From Alnus glutinosa (taxonomy: Eukaryota; Streptophyta; Magnoliopsida; Fagales; Betulaceae), in the NCBI RefSeq assembly GCF_958979055.1, contig NC_084897.1, positions 21,367,628-21,431,627 of the forward strand: DNA of 64,000 nt, given 5' to 3'. The notes beneath the pieces were generated by a model, which was given only the letters and a program-made list of their open reading frames with translations, was not told the origin of the DNA and did not search any database. The position numbers and the translations under genes are program-made. Positions within the stretch are counted from its first letter, which is position 1. Each line of letters opens with the position of its first letter. Positions 48,402 to 59,906 of this stretch are shown piece after piece.

Positions 48402-51400
48402 ATGATATCAGTGATGAACACCGATTGTGAGTACAATAGGAATTCGGATTCAATCGGGGAGTCAGGAGCGAAAGCTAGAGTTCTGGAAGGCGGTGTCGAT
48501 GGCTCTAACGGAGACAGAGAGAAAGGTTTTGATTTAGGCGTTTCTGATGAGGTTAGGGTGTCTTCGATGGCGCTTGATTCCAGGGCTCACGGGGGCGAAG
48601 TTGATGCTAGGGTTTCTGAGAGTGGGAGATCTGAGGAAGTTGGGGTTAGAGTTTACGAGGAGGCTAGGGTTAGGGTTTTTGAGGAGATTGATGCTGGTGG
48701 TGGAAGAGTAGGCAAGGGAATGGAATCTAGGGTTTTTGAGTTTGAGGATGAGAGCAACAGTAGCGCGGATCGGTCCCATGAAAATGACGGAAACGAGGAT
48801 CACGCCGATCGATTTGATGCTCAAGATGATAGATTTTATGCTCAGAATGAAAAAGAAGAGCACGTGGAGAAGGGTAAGGTTTTGGAGTACAATACTTTAT
48901 TATCGGAGTTTGATGATTTTGTGGCAAGTGAGAATAATGTTGGTCTAGGAATGTCGAGGGCATTGAGTTTTGGGTTTGAAGTGGGTGACATGGTGTGGGG
49001 GAAGGTGAAGTCTCACCCGTGGTGGCCGGGGCATATATTTAACGAGGCTTTTGCGTCTTCCTCTGTGCGGCGCACTAGGAGGGAGGGTTATGTGTTGGTG
49101 GCCTTCTTTGGTGATAGTAGTTATGGGTGGTTCGACCCAGCTGAGCTTATAGCATTTGATCTCAATTACGCTGAGAAATCACGGCAAATAAATTCGAGGA
49201 ATTTTGTGAGGGCTGTGGAAGAGGCGGTTGATGAGATGAGTCGGAGGCGTGGTCTTGGTTTGGCTTGTAAATGTAGGAATCCATATAATCTTCGGGTCAC
49301 GAATGTTCAAGGGTATTTTGTGGTGGATGTTCCGGATTATGAGCCTGGAGGGCTTTATTCTGCAAATCAGATAAAAAAGGAGAGAGATAGTTTTAAGCCA
49401 CAGGAATTTCTTGCTTTTGTGAAGCAGTTAGCATTGGTGCCAAGAGGAGGTGACGAAAAATGCATTAATTTTCTCAAGAATAAGGCTACAGTGTTTGCTT
49501 ATCGGAAGGCAGTTTTTGAGGAGTTTGACGAGACCTATGCTCAGGCGTTTGGGGTGCAGCCAGGGCGCCCATCTCGTGAACCAGTTGATTTAGATCAGCC
49601 ATTTAAAGTTCCTCGAGGTATAGATTACATGCTTCTCCTCATCCTTGGTTATTTTTTTTATGCTTTGTTGCACCAACATTACGCTCTCTTATGTTGAGAT
49701 CTGTTTCATTAAACTCAACCAGTTTGATATTAAGCATTATAAAAGCAAGTTCAACATTGCTATCACCGATTATTGCAGTTTCAATTCCCTTGTTCCTCTT
49801 AGTATCTCCCAGTATGCGTTGTTCATTGGATGAGGGTAATTATTTTGAATATTTTAACTGTTGATGATGATCTTAAACATGATGTCACTTGATTTCCCCA
49901 ACAACATCCTTCCGCTCCAAAAAGGTAGAATTTAAGATTCACTAGAAGTCAAAAGCCACCATTGCCCTACACAACAACCAAACCATTCAAGAAGAGTATT
50001 CTAACAAAAACATTGGAACAGTCAAATCAACCCAGCTCCCAACCCATCCCAAACTTGTTCTTTTGCACCGGTATGTGCCGTATCATGGTGGAGGCAGGTC
50101 ATGTAACACAGTGGAGGTGGATACCTACCCTAAGGCTGGTATGGTGGTGGTGGGTACCCATATCCTCTTCTCAGCGATTGAGGGGCATATCCTCCAAGAG
50201 AAGGAGAATATGGTTCCCTCTCAATACAAGCTCATCCTTGGTCTTTGGCAGCACCATTACACCATCCACTTTCTCAGTGAACTTGACGGAAGAATTAAGC
50301 ATACCTTTGGGCCTGGTAATTGACAAAATACATGGATTTGCTTAAGAAGTTCTTTGATGAGCATGTTAATGTTGGCAATGTCAACATAAAGTTTGAAGCT
50401 ATGGGTCATTGTTTTGTTGCGCTGTGGACCCACAGATGGGGATTTTCAAGGGGAAGTTCCATGAGGGGTTGGTGCCACTGTCTTGGTACATGTTGGTTTA
50501 TGTTTACTTCTCCCCTTCTATCAAATATTCCTTGATTAATTTATAACCGAACAAGGATGCTTGGTTCCTTTTGTAATAGTAGGACGGTTTGGATTTAACC
50601 AGCCTGTCTGTGGGGAGTCTTTTTGTAAATAATTAATTAGAAAGCTTTCACTTGTTTTATTAAGAATTTCTTGGTTTATTTTCGGTGCCTTGATGTGGTA
50701 TTCTATTGGATTATTTAATATTGTTGGTAACATATTTTTTTGTTCTGTTTGCCACTGTAATATTAGTGTTGCTGTAGGTGCATATATGCTCCCATTTCAT
50801 AGAAATGTATGATGAATAGTTGAGATCAGTTTAACCCTGACTTAATTTATTTACTTGAAAAAAGGAAACTTATGTTAGATAGTGAGTATCAGAGGTTTTA
50901 GTACTATTGATATATCACTCCCAACTTATTTTGTTTTCACCCTATATATCTCATCAAACGATTAGACCGCCAATTTTGATATATGGTCCATATTTTTTAA
51001 TTAACCAAGCATTCATTTTCAGTTGATTTGGTGTCTGTTTATAACATTATGCATAACGAGAAAGAAACTGAATTTCGTCATTAGTGTAGTTGTGATAAAT
51101 TTGGCTTTGCTTGGTATGTTAATTTGACTAGTCAGAATTGTAGTTTTATGGTATCCTCGTGTTTCTAGAGATCTTCCCCTCTGTGATTTGTATTCATTTA
51201 TGCACAAGCGATGTTAGGCACATCTTTTTCTGTCTTGCATATTATCGACTTCAAATGAGTGCTCTCCACTTTCTGTTTTCTGATTGGTTTGTTGCCCTCT
51301 CCAGCTCCTTTAAGTGGTCCACTGGTGATCGCGGAAGCTCTTGGTGGTGGGAAGGGCGCTGCAAAACCTATGAAAATCAAGGACCATTCAAAGAAAGACA

Positions 51401-53697
51401 GATACCTTTTCAAGAGAAGAGAAGAACCCATTAACTCAACGACTCATCAAGCAAGTCCAGGGCAGGCAAGTTCCTCTGCCCCATCAGTTTACATGGACGG
51501 ATCTGTAACAACAGCGGCTGGGGATTATGTCATGCAAAAGAGGGTTGCAGCTGGCCCTGTAAAGCAGATTCTGACAAAATCCGAAGAAGTTGTATATATC
51601 AGCAAGGATGGTGCAACCTCGGGTCTAGATGGATCTGGAAAAATAGTTGTATCCATAGATCAGGCTGCGGCATACAACAGTACCCACGGCCACCAAGATA
51701 TTTCTGTAGATACAAAGCCCCCTCTGGAGAGGTTGGGGCCAGGTGATTATGTGGGTCCCACAAGCACAGGCTTGGCTGGTTTGTCGGGGCAGGGGGCATT
51801 CCCACGTATAATAGATTGTGCATCACAATCCGTGCAGCAGGAAGGTGAGGCAAAAACTTGGAGATCATACGAAGATTTCCAACAACCTGAGCAGAGTTTT
51901 CCAATTGGCCATGGATCAGATCTAGTTAAGGACGGTCGTGGTGCGGCAGATCCTTCACCAATTGATGCAATGCGCTCAAGTGGCTTGAGCACTGACAGTG
52001 GAGTTAAGAAGGCAAAAATTCTGAAAAGAACTACAGGGGACTTGAGCTCTGAGAACTCTGTTATGAGGGAGAAAAAGAAGAAGAAAAAGAGGAAAGAGTT
52101 TGGTACAGAGATGAGCTCTGATCATCATCCCAAGAAACGTTTGGCTACTGGAAAAGTAGGGACACCAGTGGGGAAATTAGTGGGAAAATCCACCCAGATT
52201 GGTTTAGCACCGAGAGAAGATTTTCAGGTAGAATACCAGAAGAAAAATGTTGGTGCGAGTAATTCCTCATCCAATTCTGTTGGAACACTTCCACCCGTTG
52301 GCACGGGAAATAGTGACATTGAACTCCCACAACTATTGAGTGATTTGCAGGCCCTTGCTCTTGATCCTTTTTATGGTGTGGAAAGAAACAGGCCTGCAAC
52401 CGTACGGCAGTTCTTTTTGCGATTCCGATCCCTCGTTTATCAGAAAAGCTTGGTTCTGTCTCCACCAACGGAGACTGAATATGTTGACGGTCGTCTCACA
52501 AAATCTTCATCCAGTTTTGGGGCTTTTGAAAATGCTCCTGATGAGCATGTCAGAGATCTTCCATACTTAAAGCCAGTAAAATCCATTGTCAGACCTGATG
52601 ATCCAACAAAAGCCGGGCGGAAACGTGGCCGCTCTGATCGTCAAGAAGAAATTGCAGCAAAGAAGTTAAAGAAGATTAGTGCTATAAAAACATTGGCTGC
52701 TGAAAAGAAGGCTGGTCAGAAAACTTCTGAAGGCTTCCGAGGAGAGGGAAGAGAATCAGTGGTGCCGACCCCGCAGAAGTCTTCCAGACCAGATCCTGTG
52801 AAGAAAGTGGAACCCCCGGCAAAGACAGTCAACCCCACCATGCTGGTGATGAAGTTCCCTCCCTATACATCGCTTCCATCTCTCGCAGAGTTGAAAGCAA
52901 GGTTTGCTCGTTTTGGACCAATAGATCAGTCAGGACTCCGTGTCTTTTGGAAGTCCTCAACGTGCCGTGTTGTGTTCCTGCACAAGCACGATGCAGAAGC
53001 AGCATATAAATTTGCCGTCAGTAACAATTCTTTATTTGGGAACGTGAACGTGAGGTGCCACATTCGGGAAATGGGAGGTACACCTGAAGGTTCTGAATCG
53101 GGCAAGAGCCGAGGAGATGACAACCCCAATGAGACCCCACAGGTGAAGGATACTGCGGCTGTACAAAGACCAGCATCAGGGCTTGCTCATCCGAAGCCGG
53201 TAGTCCAGCTGAAATCCTGTTTGAAGAAGTCATCAGGGGAAGAGGCAGGCCAGGTAACTGGCGTCGGTAGTAGTAAAGGTACCCCGCGTGTAAAATTCAT
53301 GTTGGGTGGGGAAGAAAGTAGTAGGGGAGAGCAATTGATGGTTGGTAATAGAAACAACTTCAACAACAATGCTACTATTGCTGGTGGTGGTGCACCTCCT
53401 TCTGTTGCAATGGAATTTAATAGTAAGAACTTTCAAAAGGTTATTCTTCCTCCATCTCCATCTCCATCGCTTATTCTTCCTCTTCCTCCCCAATTTGCAA
53501 AATCCCCACATAATAATTTGCATCATCCAGAAACAGCACCACCCAGAAATAGTCACAATCTTGTAAACACTCCCACTGCGCCTAGTCCGACCACAGTTGA
53601 TATTTCACAGCAGTTTTTAAGCCTTTTGACAAGGTGCAATGACGTTGTCACCAATGTGACGGGCTTGTTGGGCTATGTGCCTTACCATCCTCTTTGA
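48402..53697 (+). CDS. PWWP-domain chromatin protein (PDP-like)
   Basis: Two exons, 48402-49617 and 51305-53697, join in frame (codon split G|CT) to 1202 residues; the start is the first in-frame ATG (MISVMNTDCEY), with a second at 48414. The N-terminus is acidic and Ser/Glu-rich. The PWWP domain starts near 190 with EVGDMVWGKVKSHPWWPGHI and continues through VAFFGDSSYGWFDPAELIAF. Basic nuclear-signal stretches such as REKKKKKKRK follow. An RRM-like fold, NPTMLVMKFPPYTSLPSLAE to SLFGNVNVRCHIREM, lies near 915-1000. The end CNDVVTNVTGLLGYVPYHPL is strongly conserved in the family. Arabidopsis PDP proteins bind nucleosomes through PWWP and act with FVE/MSI5 in Polycomb-type repression of FLC. 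It resembles At5g27650/At3g05430; that match is from memory. Confidence 0.92.
49930..50540 (+). pseudogene. Coding-like, frame-broken insert in the PWWP intron, unidentified
   Basis: The 1.69-kb intron is AT-rich except here, where GC content rises and stop-free stretches of 60-120 codons occur in more than one plus-strand frame. Examples are TYPKAGMVVVGTHILFSAIE at 50121-50180 and FFDEHVNVGNVNIKFEAMGH at 50350-50410. The family was not recognised. No start, splice signal or continuing frame fits a live gene. A processed or transposed gene fragment is the simplest reading. Confidence 0.35.
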
Positions 53698-56187
53698 TGA
53701 AAATGGTACACAATATATATATCCCATCATCAAAAATTGGATAAATATGATTAGCAGCAGCATATGACACATGCCCGCCAATTTCATGTTGAAAGGTGCA
53801 TTATTGCTCCGCCACGGGAGTACAGCAATTATTGCTTCAAGTACACACGGGGGGTCCACCTGTTGGATGTTCAAGAGCTTTTTTTTAAGCTGTTCCGCGG
53901 GGGAGGAGGCCAATTGGAGCATAGTTTGGGCTTAAAGACGACGTTGTAATTTAGAAATTAGATGCTCCAAAATGTACTGTTATTGATAGTGGCATCTTGT
54001 TTATCTGCTTTGTGATTTCTTTTTTTTTTTTCTTTTTAAATTTATTGTTGACATATGCGGCGAGGGGGCAGCCTCTTATCCTGCTCGCGGCGGCATATCT
54101 ATTTTTTAGCTTTTTATTTAAACTGGGAAGTGGTGGTAATTTGCTCAGACATTTTGCATGCCCGGCTTCGCCGGCGTAAGTTGTAACCCTTCCTTGCAGA
54201 GAGTTACTCAGTAGCCTGGGGTTCCTGCCTTCCGTAAGTTTATATTTATACGGCCGTGAAATTATAGTGGTTGGTTAATGTATTGATGGACGGGTATTGT
54301 GAGATTATTCGACTCCCAACTGAAATAGCACCAAAAATTGTTGCGTAATTGGTAGAAGGTCAACGATACTACCAATCTCTATCAATCAGATTCAACTAGT
54401 AGTGAATGCTGGCGTATATATCCATATGATTAAACTCTCTAATAACAATCGCTGAATCTGAGCACTTGTCAACCTTTCTGGGTCAATACTCAATGGCCTA
54501 GACTAGACCTTTCTTTTTATTACTTTTTCCTCTCTCCAACCGCCAATCCATAAAGAATGGAGACTGGAGAGAGAGAGAGAGAGAGAGAGACCACGCTGAA
54601 AGAGACTCCAGCAGATTCCATTGGCGCGCAATAAATTAAGAATAACATTCATTATGATAATAACGGAACGTGATTCCCATTTCCCTAATCCCACTATGTA
54701 AGGTTGGCATGAAAATGAAAGGACACAGATTTTTTTGCCACACCATCAATCCACCAAAAGCGGCGAGTAGGAAACAGGGGGTGTTTCTTCATTTCCACGA
54801 CTGCTCCCAAAACGGTACTTGATAACACGCCCACACACGCTCACTTTAAAGGCGCGTCAGATCGATCAGGAAGCTCACTTCATTCCTTTCTATTAAAGAT
54901 AAATCGTTATTTACGTGTAAAAAACGCGTATCCTATTTCACTCAAATAAAAGGCCGCATTAAAGAAAGCTTACCTCACATATGACATATTAACCCCTATT
55001 GTGATTATTGTACATCTATGATCTAACACGTTTTGTGATTTTTTCTTTTTTTTTAAAAAAAAAAAAAAAAAAAAAAGAATAAAGAAACAGAAACAGAAAA
55101 GAAAAAGAAAGAGAAAGAGAAAGAAGAAGAAGAAAGAATATAAAGGCTATGGCCCTATCACCTATGGGTGTACAAGTACGATGGCCAATGGTTGCAAAAA
55201 GATCATAACCCTTAAAGGCGGCTTGACTCACACGCTAAAATTAAAAATTAAAAAAAAAAATCCTACCCCACTTAAGGTAAACAAAAATTAATCGTATAGA
55301 TTTATTTATTTTTTTTTTTTTTTTTAAGAATGCTAAAGCATCTTTTAGTGTTCTCCTGGAATGATATAGATATAATTTTTTTAATTAAAAAATTACATTT
55401 ATGCCATTCAAAAGAACATAAATATAATTTTTTAATTACATCTATGTCATTCCAGGATAACACTATAAGAACATCAGGAGATGCTCTAGCATTTCTCTTT
55501 TTTTTTGGTGAGTGCTTTATTTAGTTAAATTAATTTATTCTTAGTGTCCATTTGAATTTGGGATTTAAAAATTGCTATTGAAAATTATGTGATTTAAAAA
55601 TGTGATTTTAAAAAATTTAATTTGACTTTTAAAATCGTAAATTAACCTTTAAAATTGTGCGTTTTCAATAAAAAACACATTTGTCTGCAATTTAAAAAAA
55701 CAGATTTTATGTATTTTCAAATTATAATTTTTAAAAAATACAATTTCAAACAATTTATTTTTTACTATTAGATTAAAATTGCATTTTTTAGGTACAAAAT
55801 CGCAACCTAATCAATACATTAACCATATATTTTCCGCTAAATATCTTTCAAAAAAAAGATAAAAAGATTACGCGTTATTCAGTTCTTCGATATTATTCTA
55901 GAAAAACCACACGTTGCTTAAAAAAAAAAATAGAAAAACCACAAGGAAAGTAATCAATTTTTTATTTTTCACGTCACCAACTCCATTATATGCTCCACCT
56001 TTGTCGGTTCTCATCCACCAATCGACCTTCTCATCTCTTTCCTCACAACAACCTTCCTATATATTACCAATTCCACCCAAGCCTAGCAACCAATTTCCGT
56101 TCCTGAATTCTAAATCCCTCTTTCAACAAAATCTTGGTATATTCAATCATTCTTCAATCTTTCTTTGATCATCATCTTCTTTGAAAG
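53698..56187. other. PWWP 3' UTR and spacer before the C2 genes
   Basis: No exon was recognised. It includes probable PWWP 3' UTR to about 54300, (GA)n at about 54566-54590, a long purine tract at 55045-55140, a MITE at 55329-55494, and a dispersed AAATTGCAATTTT-type repeat at 55540-55830 related to that at 3138-3310. A TATATATTA at about 56058, roughly 130 bases before the SRC2-like ATG, is a plausible TATA box. Confidence 0.5.
55329..55494. mobile_element. MITE, 'AATGCTAGAGCAT' family, copy 3
   Basis: The left end AATGCTAAAGCATCTTTTAG and the right end, reverse-complemented AATGCTAGAGCATCTCCTGA, match the outer arms of the copies at 4616 and 24229. Inward, TCCTGGAATGATATAGATAT pairs with ATCTATGTCATTCCAGGA. 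This copy has more regular arms than the other two. Confidence 0.6.
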
Positions 56188-57096
56188 ATGGAGTGTAGGC
56201 CTTTGGATATCGTGATCAAGTCCGGCAAGGACTTGAAGGACGTGAATCTTTTCTCCAAGATGGACGTCTACGCCGTCGTCAAAATCGACGGTGACCACAA
56301 CCTCAAATCCTCCAAACAGAAGACACCCACAGACAAAGACTGCGGCCCGAACCCCAAATGGAACTTCCCCATGAAATTCACCATCGATAACGCCGCCGCC
56401 CAGCAGAACCGCCTCGCCCTCGTCATCAAGATCAAGTCGGAACGAAACTTTGGAGACAAAGACGTCGGCGAAGTCCACGCGTCCATCAAGGAGCTGTTGG
56501 ACGGTTTCGGCGACGCGAAGGAAACGAAACACGTGAGTTATAGCGTCAGGACCCCATCTGGGAAGCCGAAAGGCATGCTGGAGTTCTCGTACAAATTCGG
56601 GGAAAAGTTCACCTCGACTGAGCATAAAAACAAACAGGCGGCGGGCAAGGAGCAGCAACCGATTATGGCTTATCCAGTGGGGCACGCGGCGGGACCTAGT
56701 GGCGCATATCCGCCGCCAGGAGCATACCCACCTCCTGCTTATGCGCATGCGCCGCCGCCTGGTGGGTACCCACCTCCTGCACAGCCACATGGTGGGTACC
56801 CACCTGCTGTGCCGGCATACGGTGGATACCCTCCTGGTGGGTACGGTGGGTACCCACCGCAGTATCCTCCGCCGGGTGGGTATCCACCTCAGGCGGGATA
56901 CGGATACGGTGGGTACGGGGCGCCGGTGATGCAACCACAGAAGCCACCAAAGAAGAGCGGCGGGGTTGGAGGGATGGCTATGGGGCTTGGAGCGGGATTG
57001 CTGGGTGGGTTGTTAGTCGGAGATATGATCTCGGATGCGTCGGATATGGGAGGATATGATGGTGGGTTTGATGATGGTGGTGGTTTTGATTTCTAG
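56188..57096 (+). CDS. SRC2: SRC2-like C2-domain protein
   Basis: This single-exon gene of 302 residues starts at the first ATG after a short leader (MECRPLDIVIKSGKDLKDVN). The C2 domain spans 1-135, with MDVYAVVKIDGDH, NPKWNFPMKFTIDN and the closing GMLEFSYKFGEKF; Asp ligands in the first loop are only partly kept. A Pro/Tyr/Gly-rich tail at about 155-250 follows (repeats of GGYPP, AYPPP and PGGYP). The end is GGMAMGLGAGLLGGLLVGDM, a glycine-zipper-like hydrophobic segment, then an acidic Gly-rich tip. SRC2 proteins are cold-induced, associate with ER or plasma membranes, and can stimulate NADPH oxidase RBOHF in a calcium-dependent way. Local GC is high, as is usual for this gene. Its shortened tandem copy lies 1.4 kb downstream. 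Confidence 0.9.
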   Translation: MECRPLDIVIKSGKDLKDVNLFSKMDVYAVVKIDGDHNLKSSKQKTPTDKDCGPNPKWNFPMKFTIDNAAAQQNRLALVIKIKSERNFGDKDVGEVHASIKELLDGFGDAKETKHVSYSVRTPSGKPKGMLEFSYKFGEKFTSTEHKNKQAAGKEQQPIMAYPVGHAAGPSGAYPPPGAYPPPAYAHAPPPGGYPPPAQPHGGYPPAVPAYGGYPPGGYGGYPPQYPPPGGYPPQAGYGYGGYGAPVMQPQKPPKKSGGVGGMAMGLGAGLLGGLLVGDMISDASDMGGYDGGFDDGGGFDF

Positions 57097-58504
57097 ATCT
57101 TGTTTATTTAATTTTTTTGGAGCTTAAATTTCGTTTTAGATGGATTGCTGGCCCCTAAATGGAATTATGAGGGTTTGATATCATGCTAACTAAATAAATT
57201 GATGGATTTTCCACATTTGTTTTGGGTTTGGATCGATGTAAATCTCTTTTGTGGATAATTTTAGTTATTTTCATCCTAATTATTTGGGATGTTCTCAAAT
57301 TATGCGTTGGCCGTTGGTTTTCACTCTGCTAATAATTAACAATCTTCATCTATGAAAGAAATACTAGAATATGTCGGTTTGATGCTTGCTGCAACGTGAT
57401 TTGTAGTCTGAGAGTTACATCTCTTTGGAAATAAAATAATAATGAAGGTTTTCGCCATGGGCAAGTGCCCTTCAGGCTTCAAGTTCAAGGTTAACCAGCA
57501 CGGCCAACACCCAGCCTTGTACACACTGTTGCCCATGCCACGCGCGGACCTTATAGAACCTCCTACCAACGGGGCACGTGGGTGGGATCCATTTGAGTAG
57601 GACTCGTTTCATCCCGTTTACAACTCCCTACCAACAGCAACAAGGCTGTCTTGTCTCATATCTGTTGTAATATTACAAGGAGACAGATGGGTCGTGGTAT
57701 TGTATTAGAGTAACAAATGGTGGGATCGATTTCTATATATGAAATAAGAATAAAAATAAAAATAAAAATAACCTTATCCAGCCCTATATAAAGGTGTATT
57801 CTAGCTAAGAAAATAACTATTAAAGCATACGCCACTCTCCCTGTATCATTCTAGTGTTAATTAATATGTAAACCCATATTACCATTCCCTTCCTTAATAT
57901 ATTTTGTTTAGGAAAATTATTTTCGCCCCTCTAACTATCATTCTATTTACAATATCCTTCCTTAATGTTTCATTTTTTGCAATGTCATCCCAATCTACCA
58001 TTGGGATTTGGGGTTGCATGTAATGTTCTAATAAAGCAAAAAAAAAAAAAAAAAAAATCATTTTTTTCTGATTTTATTTTTCACTTTTTTCGTTTTCTTC
58101 CTGAATTTTTGCCCTTTTTTTTGTGTTTTTTTTTTCTCCTGAATTTTAGCCTTTTTTTATTTTTATTTTATATATAGAAATAATTACTATCATATTAATT
58201 AACATTGCAACTCGTACGGGACTACGAGGAAAATTGAAAAAATTAAAACAATAGAAAGACATTACAAATATAACAGTGAATATTAATTAGTGGTGGTAAT
58301 TAATAAAGTTTTAATACGTAAAACCATATAATTTTACAAATAAATAGTATCATAATTCGATGTTGACTCCACCAAGGAAGAGATAGTGTTATACTATGGT
58401 TCAAACTCCGTACATATAGATTTATATGTACATGATCTTCGCAACCATTTTGTTCCCAAACCAAAAACAAACAAATCTTTCCTTCCCCGGCGCTCTCGAT
58501 CTCT
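57097..58504. other. SRC2 3' UTR and spacer
   Basis: The first 150-250 bases are the likely 3' UTR. A GC-richer patch at 57430-57600 (CACTGTTGCCCATGCCACGC) has no coherent frame and may be repeat-derived. The rest is AT-rich with a T-rich tract at 58060-58170. A short leader of the second C2 gene must end at 58504. Confidence 0.4.
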
Positions 58505-58960
58505 ATGGATTATCGTCCTTTTGAGATCAATTTGACATGTTTGGAAGGCCTGGAAATCGTGCATTGTTTGTTCAAAGTGCATGCATACGCTGTGGTCTCC
58601 ATCGTAGGCGATTCGAGTTCAAGGCAACAAACTCCGGTGGGAAAATATTTTGGTGACAAACCCACGTGGAATTTTCCGATGAGGTTTTGCTTGGAAGAAT
58701 CAAAGTTGCGCCAAAACCAATTGGTTCTGATGGTCCAACTCCGATACAGTCGAATCTTTGGAGGGGATAAAACCATTGCTGAAGTTCATATTCCTTTTAA
58801 GAAGCTTCTTGACAACTGCGGTGATAATATATGGGACACTCAGTTTGGTGTCCATCAGGTCATCATGACGCCGTCCATCAAGCCACCTAGAGGGTATTTG
58901 TATTTCTCGTATAAGTTTGGCGAGAAGATCGTTAATTGGGATGGCAGTGAAGGATTTTGA
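58505..58960 (+). CDS. Short C2-domain protein, tandem SRC2 paralogue
   Basis: An intronless frame of 151 residues starts MDYRPFEINLTCLEGLEIVH. It aligns along the C2 domain of the upstream gene: VHAYAVVSIVGDS, KPTWNFPMRFCLEESKLRQN, AEVHIPFKKLLDNCGD and YLYFSYKFGEKI. It has no PYG-rich tail. The stop TGA at 58958-58960 is followed by 28 more in-frame codons including VMASPAQLVMQ (to TGA 59042-59050 region), which recalls the MAYPVG start of the SRC2 tail. The frame may thus have lost its tail by a nonsense change, or it may be a functional C2-only protein. The C2 part is intact, with no frameshift, so it is annotated as a gene with reserve. Confidence 0.7.
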   Translation: MDYRPFEINLTCLEGLEIVHCLFKVHAYAVVSIVGDSSSRQQTPVGKYFGDKPTWNFPMRFCLEESKLRQNQLVLMVQLRYSRIFGGDKTIAEVHIPFKKLLDNCGDNIWDTQFGVHQVIMTPSIKPPRGYLYFSYKFGEKIVNWDGSEGF

Positions 58961-59274
58961 CGGCATATATACGTTATGGCTTCTCCGGCACAGTTGGTGA
59001 TGCAGGCAAGAGGACGTGCTGGGGAAGGACACAACAATGTCAACGTGTGAGGCAGCATTTTGTTATTTATTAGGAGTCTATCTTTTCTAATTATCATAAC
59101 TCTACATTTTCTTTTTCTTTTCTTTTTTGGATAACCCCGACTAGATTCTCAGGTCACCGTGCAAAACTCGCCTTGGCCTCCATACGGGTCAGGTAAATCT
59201 CGAGCTTTCGCCATTTGATATTTTAGTCTTTTATCTTGTTTTCTCTTTTAGTGTTTCAGTAGGTATTAGATATG
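58961..59274. other. Downstream of the short C2 gene
   Basis: The first 90 bases are the in-frame tail remnant discussed for the C2 gene. The rest contains T/C-rich sequence and a short GC-richer piece (GATTCTCAGGTCACCGTGCA). No other feature is recognised. Confidence 0.4.
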
Positions 59275-59443
59275 GAGTAATGATAAGCAGGAGCATTTTG
59301 CCCGGCTCCTAATAAAAAGGATATTTTTTTAATCAAAAACAATTTTTAATATCACATCAAAAATTGTTTTTATTAAAAAAATTAATTTTTTATTAAAAAA
59401 GTCGGGCAGGAGCCGGACAAAATGCTCATGCCTATCATTACTT
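59275..59443. mobile_element. 169-bp Mutator-like MITE with 9-bp target-site duplication
   Basis: TTAGATATG occurs exactly at 59266-59274 and 59444-59452. Between them the ends are GAGTAATGATAAGCAGGAGC and, reverse-complemented, AAGTAATGATAGGCATGAGC. Both continue ATTTTG(C/T)CCGGCTCCT for about 36-bp arms. The core is a second AT-rich palindrome (AAAAACAATTTTTAATATCA / TCAAAAATTGTTTTTATTAA). A 9-bp duplication fits Mutator-like transposases. Confidence 0.82.
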
Positions 59444-59756
59444 TTAGATATGAAGCATTATTAGGATAATCTTTTATAAATTGATGTGAACCTTTTTAAT
59501 TCAGAATGGTTAATGATAATTCATGTTGCTAGTTTCAAACTGAGGTGTAGTGAGACTCTAGTCCTATTAGGTTTTATTTTTTATTTTTTATTTTTTTTAT
59601 TTTTTGTAAGCTTATTTTATTTGATTTCATTGCCGCGACCATATGGTATCCCATCTACATTCTACACCATACTTGGGATATTTTGGAGCCTAGTACAACG
59701 AGGGGTTTATTTTCTAATTATTTGATAAAAATACATTTTACCCCTCCTAAAAAAGG

Positions 59757-59906
59757 AAACGGATCCTCTCCATTTCATTTGAAATGGAGAGGAACCGATC
59801 AGTGAAAAATAGGGATAAAATTGTCATTTCAATTTTTTTAAATAATTTTACCCATACTTTTTTCACTGACCGGCTCCTCTCCATTTGAAATGGAGAGGAT
59901 CCGTTT
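59757..59906. repeat. Compound palindromic element, about 150 bp
   Basis: The outer arms AAACGGATCCTCTCCATTT and AAATGGAGAGGATCCGTTT are perfect inverses. Each arm also contains its own palindrome, CCTCTCCATTTCATTTGAAATGGAGAGG on the left in outline and CTCTCCATTTGAAATGGAGAG on the right in part. The inner arms ATCAGTGAAAAATAGGGATA and TACCCATACTTTTTTCACTGA pair loosely. It is a MITE-like structure, with no target-site duplication found. Confidence 0.6.

Noticed and set aside
56143-56934. A 263-codon minus-strand open frame opposite the SRC2-like gene, rich in Arg and Val-Pro-Thr
   Set aside because: It is an antisense shadow of the Pro/Tyr/Gly-rich coding repeats; its composition is explained by the sense strand, and no family is recognised.
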